Shown: positions 8,230 to 20,003, numbered from the stretch's first letter. The stretch: 45,306 bases of DNA from Burkholderiaceae bacterium (GCA_019751755.1 JAIENA010000120.1:1-45306), one strand, 5' to 3'. Made by a program: numbers and translations. The notes: generated by a model from the sequence alone, not told the origin.

Positions 8230-10332
8230 TTAAGCTTGCCAAAACGGCAGGAAGTAGACCAGGAAACCGACGATGCCCAGGATCATAACGAACGCATAGT
8301 GGTAGATGTAACCGGTCTGCGCCAAGCGGGTCAGCGACGAGAACCAGCCCACCACTTTGGCGGAACCATTGACCACCAGGCCGTCGATCAGGGTACGGTC
8401 GCCCACATTCCACAGGCCGTTGCCCAGCAGGCGCGCGCCGCCGGCGAACACCACTTCATTGAACTTGTCCATGTAGTACTTGTTGTCCAGCAGCGTATGG
8501 ATCGCTTTGAACTTGGCATAGAACCATGCCGGTACTTTTGGATTGATCATGTAGCAGTAGTAAGCCGTCGCCACGCCGCCAATTGCCAGCCACAGCGGCA
8601 GCGTAAACACCGCGTGCGTCACCATGCCGATCGCGCCACCGTGGTGGTGGAACATCTCGGACAGCTTGGCCATTGCTTCGTGTTTCGCATCGACGAAGAT
8701 CACGCCATCGAAGAACGAGCCATGCAGCATCGGTTCGATCGCGAAGAAGCCGATCAGTACCGACGGGATCGCCAGCATCACCAGCGGGAACCAGACCACG
8801 AATGGCGATTCATGCGGTTTTTCGCCAGGGCCCAGGCCATGGTGGCCGTGGTCGTCTTCCTCGTCATGGTGATCGTGCGCATCATCATGCTTTGCCGCGG
8901 CATGCTTGTCGGCCGCCTTGTGGTCATGCGCGTGATGGTCATGGGCGTGCGCCTTGCCGAAGCGCTCTTCGCCGTGGAACACCAGGAAGTACATGCGGAA
9001 CGAGTAGAACGCGGTCACGAACACACCGGCCAGCACGGCAAAGTTGGCAAAGCCAGCGCCGGCGATATGGGTTTCATGCACGGCTTCGATGATCGAATCC
9101 TTCGAGTAGAAACCCGAGAACAGTGGGGTACCGATCAGGGCCAGCGAGCCCAGCAGCGAAGTGATCCAGGTGATCGGCATGTACTTGCGCAGGCCGCCCA
9201 TGTTGCGGATGTCCTGGTCGTGGTGCATGCCGATGATCACGGAACCGGCGCCCAGGAACAGCAGTGCCTTGAAGAACGCGTGGGTCATCAGGTGGAATAC
9301 CGCCACCGAGTAGGCCGAGGCGCCCAGTGCCACGGTCATGTAGCCCAGTTGCGACAGCGTCGAGTACGCAACGACACGTTTGATGTCGTTCTGGATGATG
9401 CCCAGGAAGCCCATGAACAGCGCGGTGATCGAACCAATCACCAGCACGAACGACAGCGCGGTGTCCGACAGTTCGAACAGCGGCGACATGCGCGACACCA
9501 TGAAGATACCGGCGGTCACCATGGTTGCCGCGTGGATCAGTGCGGAAATCGGGGTCGGGCCTTCCATCGAGTCCGGCAGCCACACGTGCAGCGGGAACTG
9601 GGCCGATTTACCCATCGCGCCGATAAACAGGCAGATACACGCCACCGACAGCAAGCTCCAGTCGAACCAGGCCAGGTGCTCCGTTGCCAGCACGTCTTTC
9701 AGTGCGAAGATTTCGGTGTACTTCATGGTGCCGGTGTGCGCCACCAGCAGGCCGATGCCCAGGATGAAGCCGAAGTCACCCACACGGTTGACCAGGAATG
9801 CCTTCATGTTGGCGACGATCGCGGTCGGACGGGTATACCAGAAACCGATCAGCAGATACGACACCAGGCCCACCGCCTCCCAGCCGAAGAACAGCTGCAG
9901 CATGTTGTTGGACATGACCAGCATCAGCATCGAGAAGGTGAACAGCGAGATGTAGGAGAAGAAGCGGTTGTAGCCTTCATCGTCCTTCATGTAGCCAATC
10001 GTATAGATGTGCACCATCAGCGACACGAACGTCACCACGCACATCATCATGGCCGACAGCGAATCGATCTGGAAGCCAACTTCCAGTTTCATGCCAGCGA
10101 CCGTCATCCACGTATAGATGGTCTCGTTAAACGTTGCGCCGTTTTTGACTTCGAGGAACGTCATAAACGACAGCACGAACGACATCAGCACGCCCAGGAT
10201 GGTGGCGCTGTGCGCCACCTTGCGGCCGATCAGATTCCCGAAAAACCGGGTACCGAACAAACCGGCGACCGCGGAGCCTGCCAGCGGCGCCAGTGCGACG
10301 GTAAGTAGGATGTTAGGGTTAATCCCCGCCAT
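8230..10332 (-). CDS. nuoL: NADH-quinone oxidoreductase subunit L, with His-rich insert
   Basis: A 700-residue subunit, the distal antiporter-like channel with the long lateral helix at its C-terminus. Typical motifs are FFGWEAVGLVSYLLIGFW (about 148-165), GKSAQFPLHVWLPDSMEGPTP (241-261) and IKRVVAYSTLSQLGYM (317-332). Residues 461-498 (bases 8839-8952) are unusual, with 14 His among 38 residues plus many Asp and Lys. They lie in a polar segment between membrane helices near the start of the C-terminal third. The protein is longer than the usual 610-680 residues mainly because of this insert. It starts 41 bp after nuoK. Confidence 0.97.
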   Translation of the reverse strand: MAGINPNILLTVALAPLAGSAVAGLFGTRFFGNLIGRKVAHSATILGVLMSFVLSFMTFLEVKNGATFNETIYTWMTVAGMKLEVGFQIDSLSAMMMCVVTFVSLMVHIYTIGYMKDDEGYNRFFSYISLFTFSMLMLVMSNNMLQLFFGWEAVGLVSYLLIGFWYTRPTAIVANMKAFLVNRVGDFGFILGIGLLVAHTGTMKYTEIFALKDVLATEHLAWFDWSLLSVACICLFIGAMGKSAQFPLHVWLPDSMEGPTPISALIHAATMVTAGIFMVSRMSPLFELSDTALSFVLVIGSITALFMGFLGIIQNDIKRVVAYSTLSQLGYMTVALGASAYSVAVFHLMTHAFFKALLFLGAGSVIIGMHHDQDIRNMGGLRKYMPITWITSLLGSLALIGTPLFSGFYSKDSIIEAVHETHIAGAGFANFAVLAGVFVTAFYSFRMYFLVFHGEERFGKAHAHDHHAHDHKAADKHAAAKHDDAHDHHDEEDDHGHHGLGPGEKPHESPFVVWFPLVMLAIPSVLIGFFAIEPMLHGSFFDGVIFVDAKHEAMAKLSEMFHHHGGAIGMVTHAVFTLPLWLAIGGVATAYYCYMINPKVPAWFYAKFKAIHTLLDNKYYMDKFNEVVFAGGARLLGNGLWNVGDRTLIDGLVVNGSAKVVGWFSSLTRLAQTGYIYHYAFVMILGIVGFLVYFLPFWQA

Positions 10333-10373
10333 GTTGAACCTTAATGTTTATTATTCGAAATTTTCGATCCCGG

Positions 10374-10682
10374 TCAGCCTTTGAGGCTGTCCAGGTCTTC
10401 CACATTGATGGTGTCCAGGTTACGGAACATCACCACCAGAATCGCCAGGCCGATCGCCGATTCAGCGGCGGCCACGGTCAGGATGAAGAAGACAAAGATC
10501 TGACCGGCCGCGTCGCCCAGGTAATGCGAGAAGGCGACGAAGTTCATGTTCACCGCCAGCAGCATCAGTTCGATGGCCATCAGCAAAACGATGATGTTTT
10601 TGCGGTTCAGGAAAATACCGACGATCGAGATTGCGAACAGGATCGCGCCCAGGACCAGGTAGTGAGCCAGCGATAAGGTCAT
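10374..10682 (-). CDS. nuoK: NADH-quinone oxidoreductase subunit K
   Basis: A 102-residue subunit with three membrane helices, as usual for NuoK. The second helix has [17 protein letters not shown] with the conserved Glu, and the third [13 protein letters not shown] with the second conserved Glu; both take part in the charged axis of the membrane arm. It overlaps the end of nuoJ by 4 bp, so translation is coupled. Confidence 0.97.
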   Translation of the reverse strand: MTLSLAHYLVLGAILFAISIVGIFLNRKNIIVLLMAIELMLLAVNMNFVAFSHYLGDAAGQIFVFFILTVAAAESAIGLAILVVMFRNLDTINVEDLDSLKG

Positions 10683-11311
10683 GGGGCCTCCTTGGTTGCG
10701 TTGGTGGTGGCCGGACGGTTGTTGACGGCATCCATCTTCACGATGCGCAGACGGTCGTTACGTTTGACACGCACCGCGTCAGCCGGATCGAAGTACTTGA
10801 TGTCCTTGCGCTTGCGCAGGGTCAGGGCCACAGCGGCAATGATCGCCACCAGCAGCACGGCCGCCGCGATTTCAAACGCGTAGATGTACTTGGTGTAGAT
10901 CAGCAGACCGAGCGCCTTGGTGGTGCCGATCATGCTGGCGCCTTCCGGCGCGGTCATGCCGTTGATGCCGAACGAACGCCACAGCACGGACGCCATTTCC
11001 AGCACGATCACGCCGCCCACCAGGCCCGCCATTGGCAGGTAACCCCAGAAGCCTTCGCGCAACTTGGCGTTATTGATGTCCAGCATCATGACGACGAACA
11101 GGAACAACACCATCACGGCGCCCACGTACACCAGGATCAGTACGATGGACAGGAATTCGGCTTTCAGCAGCATCCAGATGCCGCCAGCCTGGAAAAACGC
11201 CAGCACCAGGAACAGGGCAGCCTGTACCGGGTTGGGGGCGGTGATAACGCGCAGCGACGACAACACCAGGATGGTCGCGAACACGTAGAATAAAACGCTA
11301 GTAAAGTCCAT
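10679..11311 (-). CDS. nuoJ: NADH-quinone oxidoreductase subunit J
   Basis: A 210-residue membrane subunit with five predicted helices. [44 protein letters not shown] includes the pi-bulge region of TM3 that closes the coupling channel in complex I. The C-terminus (about 168-210) is a charged cytoplasmic tail ([21 protein letters not shown]), slightly long for the family. The stop overlaps nuoK by 4 bp, and the start lies 26 bp after the nuoI stop. Confidence 0.96.
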   Translation of the reverse strand: MDFTSVLFYVFATILVLSSLRVITAPNPVQAALFLVLAFFQAGGIWMLLKAEFLSIVLILVYVGAVMVLFLFVVMMLDINNAKLREGFWGYLPMAGLVGGVIVLEMASVLWRSFGINGMTAPEGASMIGTTKALGLLIYTKYIYAFEIAAAVLLVAIIAAVALTLRKRKDIKYFDPADAVRVKRNDRLRIVKMDAVNNRPATTNATKEAP

Positions 11312-11337
11312 ATCTTCTTATCGATTCCCGGTTGCGA

Positions 11338-11826
11338 TCAGCGGAACGCTGCATCCGTTTCACGGTTGGCGGCGATTTCCGCTTCATAGCGGTCACCCAC
11401 GGCCAGCAGCATCTCTTTGGTGTAATACAGGTCGCCGCGTTTCTCGCCGTGGTATTCCAGCACGTGGGTTTCCACGATGGAGTCCACTGGGCACGATTCT
11501 TCGCAGAAGCCGCAGAAGATGCATTTGGTCAGGTCGATGTCATAGCGCGTGGTACGGCGCGAACCGTCATCACGCTGCTCGGACTCGATCGTGATCGCCA
11601 TGGCCGGGCACACCGCTTCGCACAGTTTGCAGGCGATGCAACGCTCTTCACCATTCGGATAGCGGCGCAGCGCGTGCAGGCCACGGAAGCGCGGCGAAAT
11701 CGGCGTCTTCTCTTCCGGGTACTGCACGGTGATCTTGCGCGCGAACATGTACTTGCCCGTCAGGGCCATGCCTTTGATCAGTTCCGACAGCATCAGGCTG
11801 CCGAAGAAATCTTTAACTTTTTCCAT
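11338..11826 (-). CDS. nuoI: NADH-quinone oxidoreductase subunit I
   Basis: A 162-residue ferredoxin-like subunit of the peripheral arm. Two complete CxxCxxCxxxCP motifs are visible, [12 protein letters not shown] and [12 protein letters not shown], which bind the tetranuclear clusters N6a and N6b on the way to NuoB. The frame is open to 11892, but the ATG at 11826 gives the normal N-terminus ([13 protein letters not shown]) and avoids overlap with nuoH, which ends 11 bp before. Confidence 0.97.
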   Translation of the reverse strand: MEKVKDFFGSLMLSELIKGMALTGKYMFARKITVQYPEEKTPISPRFRGLHALRRYPNGEERCIACKLCEAVCPAMAITIESEQRDDGSRRTTRYDIDLTKCIFCGFCEESCPVDSIVETHVLEYHGEKRGDLYYTKEMLLAVGDRYEAEIAANRETDAAFR

Positions 11827-11837
11827 TATTCGCTTCC

Positions 11838-12920
11838 TTACTTCCAAATATTCCAGGACGTCTGCATGACGCCGGCCACCAGCACCAGCCACACCAGGGT
11901 CAGAGGGATAAACACCTTCCAGCCCAGACGCATGATCTGGTCATAGCGGTAACGTGGGAAGGTACCGCGCACCCAGATAAAGATCGACACGATGCAGAAG
12001 GTCTTGGCGAACAGCCAGAAGAAGCCGCCGAAACCACCACCGATATCGAGGAACTTGACCGGAGCCGACCAGCCGCCCAGGAACATGATCGAGGCCAGCA
12101 CGCCGATCAGGATCATGTTGGCGTATTCGGCCAGCATGAACATCGCGTACGACATACCCGAGTATTCCACCATGTGGCCGGCCACGATTTCCGACTCGCC
12201 TTCGACCACGTCGAACGGGTGGCGGTTGGTCTCGGCCAGACCGGAGGTCAGGTAGATCACGAACAGCGGCAGCAGCGGCAGCCAGTTCCACGACAGGAAG
12301 TTCAGGCCCATGTCGGCCATTTGACCTTTCTGCTGGCTGATGACGATGTCGATGAAGTTCAGCGAACCGGACACCATCAGGATCACCACCAACACGAAGC
12401 CCAGCGGGATCTCATACGAAATCATCTGTGCCGACGCGCGCATCGCGCCCAGGAACGAGTACTTCGAGTTGGACGACCAGCCGGCGATGATGATGCCGTA
12501 CACCTCCATCGACGTGATCGCCAGCAGCACCAGCATACCGGCGTTGACGTTGGCCAGAATCGCTTCCGGACCGAACGGCACCACCGACCAGGCGGCCAGC
12601 GCCGGCATGATGGTCATGATCGGACCGATCACGAACAAGCCCTTGGAGGCCTTCGATGGCACCACGATTTCCTTCAGCAGCAGCTTCAGTGCGTCGGCGA
12701 TCGGTTGCAGCAGGCCGGCCGGACCAACACGGTTCGGGCCGATACGGATCTGGATCCAGCCGATCAGCTTGCGCTCCCACAGCGTCAGGTAGGCCACCAG
12801 ACCCAGCAGAGGCATCATGACGCACAGCAGCTTGATCATGGTCCAGGCCAGCGGCCAGACCGGACCCAGCAATGCGGAGCCCTGGGTTTGGATGGTTGTT
12901 ACGAACTCAGGCAACGCCAT
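11838..12920 (-). CDS. nuoH: NADH-quinone oxidoreductase subunit H
   Basis: A 360-residue membrane subunit with eight predicted helices that forms most of the quinone-entry chamber. Family signatures are [34 protein letters not shown] and [21 protein letters not shown], with the acidic loop of the E-channel. The start overlaps the nuoG stop by one base (TAATG), so the genes are coupled. The length is slightly above the E. coli protein (325), typical of betaproteobacteria. Confidence 0.97.
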   Translation of the reverse strand: MALPEFVTTIQTQGSALLGPVWPLAWTMIKLLCVMMPLLGLVAYLTLWERKLIGWIQIRIGPNRVGPAGLLQPIADALKLLLKEIVVPSKASKGLFVIGPIMTIMPALAAWSVVPFGPEAILANVNAGMLVLLAITSMEVYGIIIAGWSSNSKYSFLGAMRASAQMISYEIPLGFVLVVILMVSGSLNFIDIVISQQKGQMADMGLNFLSWNWLPLLPLFVIYLTSGLAETNRHPFDVVEGESEIVAGHMVEYSGMSYAMFMLAEYANMILIGVLASIMFLGGWSAPVKFLDIGGGFGGFFWLFAKTFCIVSIFIWVRGTFPRYRYDQIMRLGWKVFIPLTLVWLVLVAGVMQTSWNIWK

Positions 12921-15247
12921 TACTTGGCCTCCTTGGCGATGGTGACAGGACCAAACATCGCGCCCAGAGCGGCGGTCGATGCGTGGGCGGCGGCAACGCG
13001 TACCACGTTGGCTGGCAGGCCGGCTTCGATCAGGGCTGGCAGCACAGCGGCGCCATTGCCCTGGGAAACTTTAACCTTGTCGCCAGCCACAATGCCCAGC
13101 TTGTCCGCCAGCGCTTTCGACACGCGCACCGATGGTGCGGCGCCGTCCGGCGTGGCCAGCAGCGGGCCGGAACGGCGCGCCAGGGCGTCAGCGAAGTGGA
13201 TCGGCACATCGGCCAGGCGTTCCAGCAACTGGTCGCCGGAACCAACCTTGGCGGCCACCGGCGCCGCTTTCGCGACGTTGTTCAGCTTGGCCGACAGATC
13301 GGTCACACCAGCGCCGAACAGTTCGTCGCGGATCGCTTCCGAGGTGTCGTAGTCGAAGCCCGACAGGCCCAGGATGTTGCCCAGTACGCGCAGCACTTTC
13401 CAGGCCGGGCGCGCGTTGGCGGCAGGCTTGACGGTGCCGTTGAACGATTGCGCGCGGCCTTCGGCGTTGACGAAGGTGCCGGAGGTTTCGGCGAACGGCG
13501 CGATCGGCAGCAGCACGTCGGCGAAGTCGGCGCCATGCTTGAAGGCCGACATCACCACCACCATCTCGGCGCCCTTGACGGCGGCGATGGCTTGCTGCGG
13601 GTTGGCCGCATCGAGTTCCGGTTCCACGTTCAGCAGCACGTAGGCTTTTTTCGGCGCCGAGAAGGCTGGCGCGGCGTTTTTCGCGTGCGCGCCGACCAGG
13701 TAGCCGCCGACCGTGTTGGCCGCTTCCACCAGGTAACCCAGTTTGGCGCCGGTCTGCTCGGCGATCCACTGCGCGGCAGCGTGCAATTGCGATGCCTGTG
13801 GGTGCGCGGCAGCGGCGTTACCCAGGAACACGGCTTTGCGTTCACCCGACAGCAGCGAAGCAGCGATGGCCTTGGCCGCGTCCGACGCTTCAATCCCGTC
13901 GAAACCAGCAGGAGCCGCGACTTCTTTGGCGCTTGCCACCGCCACCACCACTTGCGACAGCGCGGCCAGCCATTCGGATGGCGCGGCGATCAGTTTATTC
14001 GCGGTGGTGATCAGGTTTTCTTCGTCCGCGCCATGCAGCACCGACAGTTTCGCGCCGGATTTGACGGCGGCGCGAATGCGGGTCGCCAGCAGCGGGTGGT
14101 CCTTGCGCAGGAACGAGCCGATGACGAACACGCGTTGCAGCGTGGTGACGTCACTGATCGGCATACCCAGCCAAGGTGTCACCTGACCGTCGAGCGCGAA
14201 ATCGGACTGGCGCAGACGGAAGTCGACGTTGTCCGAACCGACCGCGCGGGTCAGTTTTTGCAGCAGGTGCAGTTCTTCCACCGTCGAATGCGCGGTTGCA
14301 TACGAGGCGATCGAATCGGCGCCGTGTTCGTGCTTGATGTTCTTCAGGCCGTGCGCCACGTATTCCAGCGCGGTCTGCCAATCGACTTCTTTCCATTGGC
14401 CGCCCTGCTTGAGCATCGGCTGCGTCAGGCGCTCGTCGCTGCCCAGCGCTTCGTACGAGAAGCGGTCCTTGTCGGAAATCCAGCACTCGTTGACCGCGTC
14501 GTTTTCCAACGGCAGCACGCGCATGACTTTACCGTTTTTCACTTGCACGATCAGGTTCGAACCGAGCGAGTCGTGCGGCGACACGGATTTGCGGCGCGAC
14601 AGTTCCCACGAACGGGCGCTGTAGCGGAATGGCTTCGACGTCAGTGCGCCCACCGGGCACAGGTCGATCATGTTGCCGGACATTTCCGACGACACGGCTT
14701 CGCCAACAAAGGTCGTGATTTCCGAGTGTTCGCCGCGACCAATCATGCCCAGTTCCATCACGCCGGCCACTTCCTGGCCAAAACGTACGCAACGGGTGCA
14801 CTGGATGCAACGCGACATTTCCTGCATCGACACCAGCGGGCCGGCTTCCTTCGGCGTCACCACGCGCTTTTCTTCTTCGTAGCGCGAGGTGTTCTTGCCG
14901 TAGCCGACCGCCAGATCTTGCAGCTGGCATTCGCCGCCCTGGTCGCAGATCGGGCAATCCAGCGGGTGGTTAATCAACAGGAATTCCATCACCGACTTCT
15001 GAGCGTGGACCGCTTTATCGGAAGCGGAGCGCACGACCATACCGGCCGACACGGGCGTGGCGCAAGCAGGCAAAGGCTTCGGCGCCTTTTCCACTTCGAC
15101 CAGGCACATGCGGCAGTTTGCTGCGATCGACAATTTCTTGTGATAGCAGAAGTGCGGGATGTAGGTACCCAGTTTGTTGGCAGCATCCATCACCATGCTA
15201 CCAGCAGGGACTTCGACTTTCTTGCCGTCTATTTCGATTTCAACCAT
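12920..15247 (-). CDS. nuoG: NADH-quinone oxidoreductase subunit G
   Basis: A 775-residue iron-sulfur subunit of the peripheral arm. The N-terminus is a [2Fe-2S] ferredoxin domain ([18 protein letters not shown]), followed by the His-containing ligand set of N5 ([18 protein letters not shown]) and a [10 protein letters not shown] motif. The rest is a molybdopterin-oxidoreductase-like domain without a visible molybdenum role, ending in a small formate-dehydrogenase-type C-terminal domain. It transfers electrons from NuoF to NuoI. It lies 16 bp after nuoF and overlaps nuoH by one base. Confidence 0.97.
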   Translation of the reverse strand: MVEIEIDGKKVEVPAGSMVMDAANKLGTYIPHFCYHKKLSIAANCRMCLVEVEKAPKPLPACATPVSAGMVVRSASDKAVHAQKSVMEFLLINHPLDCPICDQGGECQLQDLAVGYGKNTSRYEEEKRVVTPKEAGPLVSMQEMSRCIQCTRCVRFGQEVAGVMELGMIGRGEHSEITTFVGEAVSSEMSGNMIDLCPVGALTSKPFRYSARSWELSRRKSVSPHDSLGSNLIVQVKNGKVMRVLPLENDAVNECWISDKDRFSYEALGSDERLTQPMLKQGGQWKEVDWQTALEYVAHGLKNIKHEHGADSIASYATAHSTVEELHLLQKLTRAVGSDNVDFRLRQSDFALDGQVTPWLGMPISDVTTLQRVFVIGSFLRKDHPLLATRIRAAVKSGAKLSVLHGADEENLITTANKLIAAPSEWLAALSQVVVAVASAKEVAAPAGFDGIEASDAAKAIAASLLSGERKAVFLGNAAAAHPQASQLHAAAQWIAEQTGAKLGYLVEAANTVGGYLVGAHAKNAAPAFSAPKKAYVLLNVEPELDAANPQQAIAAVKGAEMVVVMSAFKHGADFADVLLPIAPFAETSGTFVNAEGRAQSFNGTVKPAANARPAWKVLRVLGNILGLSGFDYDTSEAIRDELFGAGVTDLSAKLNNVAKAAPVAAKVGSGDQLLERLADVPIHFADALARRSGPLLATPDGAAPSVRVSKALADKLGIVAGDKVKVSQGNGAAVLPALIEAGLPANVVRVAAAHASTAALGAMFGPVTIAKEAK

Positions 15248-15263
15248 GGTGAGTTACGCAGGC

Positions 15264-16559
15264 TTAGAGGTAAGCGGGCACCAAGCAATGCTTGTGCTCG
15301 ACGTGATATTCAAATTCTTCGCGGAACTGCTTGACGAAGGCGCGTACCGGCATCGCGGCGGCATCGCCCAGCGCGCAGATCGTGCGGCCCTGGATGTTGT
15401 CGGCGATGGAGTTCAGCATGTCCAGATCCGACGGACGGCCTTGGCCGTGCTCGATACGGTGGACCATGCGGTACATCCAGCCGGTGCCTTCACGGCACGG
15501 CGTGCACTGGCCGCACGACTCTTCAAAGTAGAAGTACGCCAGGCGTTCCAGCGCCTTGACCATGCAGCGGGTCTCGTCCATGACGATGATCGCGCCCGAA
15601 CCCAGCATCGAACCGGACTTGGCGATCGAGTCGTAATCCAGGTCGGTGTTCATCATCAGTTCGCCACGCACCACCGGCGCCGACGAACCGCCGGGAATCA
15701 CGGCCTTGATCTTTTTACCGCCGCGCATGCCGCCGGCCAGTTCCAGGAACTTGGCGAACGGCGTGCCCAGTGGCACTTCATAGTTGCCTGGACGCTCGAC
15801 GTCGCCCGAGATCGAGAAGATCTTGGTGCCGCCGTTGTTCGGCTTGCCCATCGCCAGATAGTTTTCCGCGCCCATGTTCAGGATGAACGGGACGGCGGCA
15901 AAGGTTTCCGTGTTGTTGATGGTGGTCGGCTTGCCATACAGGCCGAACGAGGCCGGGAATGGCGGCTTGAAGCGTGGCTGGCCTTTTTTGCCTTCCAGCG
16001 ATTCGAGCAGCGCGGTTTCTTCGCCGCAGATGTAGGCGCCGTAGCCATGGTGCGCATGCAGCTGGAAGCTGAAGTCGCTGCCCATGATCTTGTCGCCCAG
16101 GAAGCCCGCCGCGCGCGCTTCTTCCAGCGCTTCTTCAAAGCGCAGGTATTCCTGGAAGATCTCGCCGTGGATGTAGTTGTAGCCGACGGTGATGCCCATC
16201 GCGTACGCGCCGATGGCCATGCCTTCGATCAGGGCGTGCGGATTGTAGCGAATGATGTCGCGGTCCTTGAAAGTGCCCGGCTCGCCCTCATCTGTATTGC
16301 AGACGAGGTACTTTTGACCAGGGAACTGACGCGGCATGAAGCTCCACTTCAAACCAGTAGGAAAACCAGCGCCGCCACGGCCGCGCAGGCCCGACGTTTT
16401 CAGGTCGGCGATGATCGCTTCCGGCGTGATTTTTTCTTCGATGATGCGGCGCAGCGCCGAATAGCCGCCACGTTTCACGTAGTCGGCCAAGTGCCAGTTA
16501 TCGCCGGTCAAATCCTTGAGGATCAGCGGCTGGATGTGACGGTCGTGCAGACAGGTCAT
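15264..16559 (-). CDS. nuoF: NADH-quinone oxidoreductase subunit F
   Basis: A 431-residue flavoprotein that binds NADH and FMN and holds cluster N3. The Gly-rich [17 protein letters not shown] is the FMN/NADH site, [19 protein letters not shown] is the second glycine motif, and [11 protein letters not shown] gives the N3 cysteines. The ATG at 16557-16559 ([12 protein letters not shown]) overlaps the nuoE stop in an ATGA quartet, so I preferred it over the frame start at 16613, which would extend 57 bases into nuoE. Confidence 0.97.
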   Translation of the reverse strand: MTCLHDRHIQPLILKDLTGDNWHLADYVKRGGYSALRRIIEEKITPEAIIADLKTSGLRGRGGAGFPTGLKWSFMPRQFPGQKYLVCNTDEGEPGTFKDRDIIRYNPHALIEGMAIGAYAMGITVGYNYIHGEIFQEYLRFEEALEEARAAGFLGDKIMGSDFSFQLHAHHGYGAYICGEETALLESLEGKKGQPRFKPPFPASFGLYGKPTTINNTETFAAVPFILNMGAENYLAMGKPNNGGTKIFSISGDVERPGNYEVPLGTPFAKFLELAGGMRGGKKIKAVIPGGSSAPVVRGELMMNTDLDYDSIAKSGSMLGSGAIIVMDETRCMVKALERLAYFYFEESCGQCTPCREGTGWMYRMVHRIEHGQGRPSDLDMLNSIADNIQGRTICALGDAAAMPVRAFVKQFREEFEYHVEHKHCLVPAYL

Positions 16560-17035
16560 TTCTTCAATTCCTCCACCAGGGCGTCGATCTTGTCGTTGCT
16601 CATGAACGAGCACATGCGGTGGTTATTCACCAGCATCACCGGTGCGTCGCCGCACGCGCCCATGCACTCGCCTTCCATCAGCGTGAATTCGCCGTCGGCG
16701 GTGGTGTCGCGGTAGTCGATACCCAGTTTCTGTTTCAGGTGATGGGCGGCGCGTTCGCCGCCGGACAACGCACATGGCAGGTTGGTGCACACGGTGATCT
16801 TGTGCTTGCCGACCGGCTTCAGGTTGTACATATTGTAGAAGGTGGCGACTTCCTGCACGGCGATGGCAGGCATGCCGATATAGTCGGCCAGTTCCTTCAT
16901 GACCTCAGGGGAAACCCAGCCCAGTTCAACCTGGGCATGAGCCAGCGAGGCCATCACGGCCGACTGGCGCTGGTCAGCCGGATACTTGGCCAACTCGCGG
17001 TCGATTTTTTTATAGCACTGCTCAGATAACAACAT
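16556..17035 (-). CDS. nuoE: NADH-quinone oxidoreductase subunit E
   Basis: A 159-residue thioredoxin-fold subunit with a [2Fe-2S] cluster (N1a). The four ligands are visible as CTNLPC and, about 40 residues later, CMGAC. An N-terminal helical bundle (about residues 1-75) precedes the fold. Length is normal. It lies 39 bp after nuoD and overlaps nuoF by 4 bp. Confidence 0.97.
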   Translation of the reverse strand: MLLSEQCYKKIDRELAKYPADQRQSAVMASLAHAQVELGWVSPEVMKELADYIGMPAIAVQEVATFYNMYNLKPVGKHKITVCTNLPCALSGGERAAHHLKQKLGIDYRDTTADGEFTLMEGECMGACGDAPVMLVNNHRMCSFMSNDKIDALVEELKK

Positions 17036-17074
17036 TCTTTTTGCCTCTCGGACTTAGCGATCTTAGCGGTCAGG

Positions 17075-18328
17075 TTATCGGTCAATGCTGCCGAACACGA
17101 TGTCCTGCGTACCAATGATGGTCACGGCATCGGCGATCATGTGGCCTCGCGCCATTTCATCGAGCGACGCCAGGTGGGCGTAGTCGGGTGCGCGCAGCTT
17201 CATGCGGTACGGCTTATTCGCGCCGTCCGATATCAGGTAGACGCCGAATTCGCCTTTCGGATGTTCCACCGCGCTGTATGCTTCGCCTGGTGGGACGTGG
17301 AACCCTTCGGTAAACAGCTTGAAGTGGTGGATCAGCGATTCCATGTTGGTTTTCATGTCCACGCGCGATGGCGGCGCCACCTTGCGGTTGTCCGTGATCA
17401 CCGGGCCCGGATTATTGCGCAGCCACTCCACGCACTGCTTGATGATGCGGTTCGACTGACGCAGCTCTTCAATACGCACCAGGTAACGGTCATAGCAGTC
17501 GCCGTTGGTACCGATTGGAATATCGAAGTCCATCAAGTCGTACACTTCATACGGCTGCTTCTTGCGCAAGTCCCAGGCAATGCCCGAACCGCGCAGCATG
17601 GCGCCACTGAAGCCCATCGCCAGCGCATCTTCCGGGCTGACGACACCGATACCGACGGTCCGTTGCTTCCAGATACGATTGTCGGTCAGCAGCGTTTCGT
17701 ATTCATCGACATAGGTCGGGAAACGGCGCGTGAAGTCTTCAATGAAGTCCAGCAACGAACCCTGGCGGTTTTCGTTCAGTTCCTTGATGGTCTTGGCGGA
17801 CTTGATCGGCGATTGCTTGTGCTGCGGCATCGCATCAGGCAGGTCGCGGTAGACACCGCCCGGGCGGTAGTACGCGGCGTGCATACGGGCGCCGGACACG
17901 GCTTCGTAGCAGTCGAACAAGTCTTCGCGGTCGCGGAACGCGTACAGGAACGGGCCCATGGCGCCCACGTCCAGCGCGTGCGCGCCCAGCCACATCAGGT
18001 GGTTCAGGATGCGGGTGATTTCATCGAACATCACGCGGATGTACTGCGCGCGCAGCGGCACTTCCAGGCCCAGCAGCTTCTCGATGGCCATCACGTACGC
18101 GTGCTCGTTGCACATCATCGACACGTAGTCGAGACGATCCATGTAAGGCACGGACTGCAGGTAGGTCTTTTGTTCCGCCAGCTTTTCGGTGGCGCGGTGC
18201 AGCAGGCCGATATGCGGGTCGGCACGCTGAATCACCTCGCCGTCCAGTTCCAGCACCAGGCGCAGCACGCCGTGCGCCGCCGGGTGCTGCGGACCAAAGT
18301 TCAGGGTGTAATTCTTAATCTCAGCCAT
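17075..18328 (-). CDS. nuoD: NADH-quinone oxidoreductase subunit D
   Basis: A 417-residue subunit related to the large subunit of NiFe hydrogenases, which forms the quinone site with Nuo[22 protein letters not shown] is the quinone-site loop, with the conserved His and the following Tyr region, and [15 protein letters not shown] is the typical family helix. The hydrogenase Ni ligands are absent, as expected. nuoC and nuoD are separate genes here, not fused as in E. coli. It starts 2 bp after the nuoC stop. Confidence 0.97.
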   Translation of the reverse strand: MAEIKNYTLNFGPQHPAAHGVLRLVLELDGEVIQRADPHIGLLHRATEKLAEQKTYLQSVPYMDRLDYVSMMCNEHAYVMAIEKLLGLEVPLRAQYIRVMFDEITRILNHLMWLGAHALDVGAMGPFLYAFRDREDLFDCYEAVSGARMHAAYYRPGGVYRDLPDAMPQHKQSPIKSAKTIKELNENRQGSLLDFIEDFTRRFPTYVDEYETLLTDNRIWKQRTVGIGVVSPEDALAMGFSGAMLRGSGIAWDLRKKQPYEVYDLMDFDIPIGTNGDCYDRYLVRIEELRQSNRIIKQCVEWLRNNPGPVITDNRKVAPPSRVDMKTNMESLIHHFKLFTEGFHVPPGEAYSAVEHPKGEFGVYLISDGANKPYRMKLRAPDYAHLASLDEMARGHMIADAVTIIGTQDIVFGSIDR

Positions 18329-18330
18329 TT

Positions 18331-18921
18331 TTACTTCCCGTAGTTTTCTTCGCGGATCACGCGCGGCACGTTTTCGCGCGGATCGATGGTCACAGGCTGG
18401 TAGATGACGCGCTTTTGCGCTTCGTCGTAGCGCATTTCCACATAGCCCGATACCGGGAAGTCCTTGCGGAATGGGTGGCCCATGAAACCGTAGTCGGTCA
18501 GGATGCGGCGCAGGTCGTTGTGACCTTCGAAGATGATGCCGTACATGTCGAACGCTTCACGCTCGAACCAGTTCGACACGCGCCACAGCGAGGTGACGGA
18601 GGCCACCACCGGCAGCTCGTCGTCTTCGGCGAACACGCGCACGCGCACGCGCCAGTTGTGCTTGACGGACAGCAGGTGCGACACGGCCGCGAAACGCAAA
18701 CCGTCCCACGCGCCTTCGCCGTAGGTCGAATAGTCGACACCGCACAGGTCGATCAGCTGATCGAAACCGAGTGCGGCGTTGTCGCGCAGCGTCTGCATGA
18801 CGTTGTAGTAATCAACGGCCTTCACCACCAGGGTGACTTCCCCCAGCGCGACCGTCGTGGTAACGCGTTCGCCCAGCGCGGCGGCCAGGGCGGATTGCAA
18901 TACTTCCAGTTGTGTACTCAT
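18331..18921 (-). CDS. nuoC: NADH-quinone oxidoreductase subunit C
   Basis: A 196-residue 30-kDa-type subunit that scaffolds the peripheral arm. The signature ERE(A)[33 protein letters not shown] is clear at about residues 120-160. It ends VIREENYGK, close to the nuoD start. It lies 18 bp after nuoB. Confidence 0.97.
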   Translation of the reverse strand: MSTQLEVLQSALAAALGERVTTTVALGEVTLVVKAVDYYNVMQTLRDNAALGFDQLIDLCGVDYSTYGEGAWDGLRFAAVSHLLSVKHNWRVRVRVFAEDDELPVVASVTSLWRVSNWFEREAFDMYGIIFEGHNDLRRILTDYGFMGHPFRKDFPVSGYVEMRYDEAQKRVIYQPVTIDPRENVPRVIREENYGK

Positions 18922-18939
18922 ATTTTTTCAGCGCCCCGA

Positions 18940-19416
18940 TTAGCGTGCGATCGTGTTGGTACGCTTGATCTTGTTCTGCAGTTGCAAGATGCCGTACAAC
19001 AGCGCTTCCGCGGTCGGCGGGCAGCCCGGCACGTAGACGTCCACCGGCACCACGCGATCGCAGCCGCGTACCACGGAATACGAATAGTGGTAGTAGCCGC
19101 CGCCGTTCGCGCACGAACCCATGGAGATCACCCAGCGCGGTTCCGACATCTGGTCGTACACCTTGCGCAGGGCCGGCGCCATCTTGTTGCACAGCGTGCC
19201 GGCCACGATCATCACGTCGGACTGGCGCGGCGATGGGCGGAACACCACGCCAAAGCGGTCCAGGTCGTAACGGGCAGCGCCCGCATGCATCATTTCAACC
19301 GCGCAGCAGGCCAGGCCGAACGTCATCGGGAACATCGACCCGGTACGCGCCCAGTTGATCAGCTTGTCGGCTGTGGTGGTGATGAAACCTTCGTTTAATA
19401 CGCCTTCAATAGCCAT
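18940..19416 (-). CDS. nuoB: NADH-quinone oxidoreductase subunit B
   Basis: A 158-residue subunit carrying the terminal cluster N2 that reduces quinone. The ligand cysteines are visible in [12 protein letters not shown] (the tandem CC of the family), [10 protein letters not shown] and [14 protein letters not shown]. Length is normal for the betaproteobacterial form. It lies 3 bp after nuoA. A frame on the same strand (18812-19192) is a shadow. Confidence 0.97.
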   Translation of the reverse strand: MAIEGVLNEGFITTTADKLINWARTGSMFPMTFGLACCAVEMMHAGAARYDLDRFGVVFRPSPRQSDVMIVAGTLCNKMAPALRKVYDQMSEPRWVISMGSCANGGGYYHYSYSVVRGCDRVVPVDVYVPGCPPTAEALLYGILQLQNKIKRTNTIAR

Positions 19417-19419
19417 GGC

Positions 19420-19779
19420 TTATTCCCAATCAAGGGCACCTTTCTTCCAGATATACCAAAAACCGACCACGAATTCAGCGATGAACACCATCATCGTGAC
19501 AAAACCTTGCCAGCCCAGTTCGCGCATCGAGACGCCCCATGGGAAGAAGAATGCCGTTTCCAGGTCGAACAGAATAAACAGAATTGCGACGAGGTAGTAA
19601 CGCACGTCGAATTTCATGCGCGCATCTTCGAACGCTTCGAAGCCGCACTCGTAGGGGGACAGTTTTGCCGTATCAGGCTTGTGCGGGCCGAGCAGACGGC
19701 CCAGGACCTGCGGGACTACGCCGACACCAATGCCGACGAGAAGGAACAGGAGGACGGGGAAGTAATTTTCGAGGTTCAC
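19420..19779 (-). CDS. nuoA: NADH-quinone oxidoreductase subunit A, GTG start
   Basis: A 119-residue membrane subunit with three helices and the family motif [43 protein letters not shown]. The frame is open to 19911, but the upstream part is unlike NuoA, and a GTG at 19777-19779 ([13 protein letters not shown]) gives the standard length. No clear ribosome site precedes this GTG. It is the first gene of the complex I series, 285 bp after tRNA-Leu. Confidence 0.93.
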   Translation of the reverse strand: MNLENYFPVLLFLLVGIGVGVVPQVLGRLLGPHKPDTAKLSPYECGFEAFEDARMKFDVRYYLVAILFILFDLETAFFFPWGVSMRELGWQGFVTMMVFIAEFVVGFWYIWKKGALDWE

Positions 19780-20003
19780 GGTGATTGAGCTTAATGTTGA
19801 ACGTTCGGTTGAGATGACACCGCGGTCACACCGCGGCGTGAGCGCCTGCCCCATACGGAACACAGCGTCGTTGCGGCCTCTCACCGTGCAGCGCACTGGC
19901 TTCGTTGCCACGCCTGACTACGTTCAGTATAAAACAAGCTCTGCCGCCCTTTTCCAGCCACCGCACAACTACACTGGGCAGGAACCGGGCTAAACATCCT
20001 CGT
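19780..20003 (-). promoter_or_regulatory. nuo leader and candidate -10 element
   Basis: No gene is supported in this gap. On the minus strand TATACT (complement of 19926-19931) is a good -10 box, but no matching -35 lies 16-18 bp upstream. It would give a leader of about 140 nt before nuoA. Together with the terminator-like structure at 20004-20052 this suggests a nuo promoter separate from that of tpiA, but read-through cannot be excluded. Confidence 0.4.

Noticed and set aside
8236..10308. A 690-residue + strand open frame
   Set aside because: Antisense to nuoL with the same His/Gln/Arg-rich shadow composition; NuoL is unmistakable on the minus strand.
12872..15334. An 820-residue + strand open frame
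   Set aside because: Antisense to nuoG and with no known motif; nuoG has all iron-sulfur motifs.
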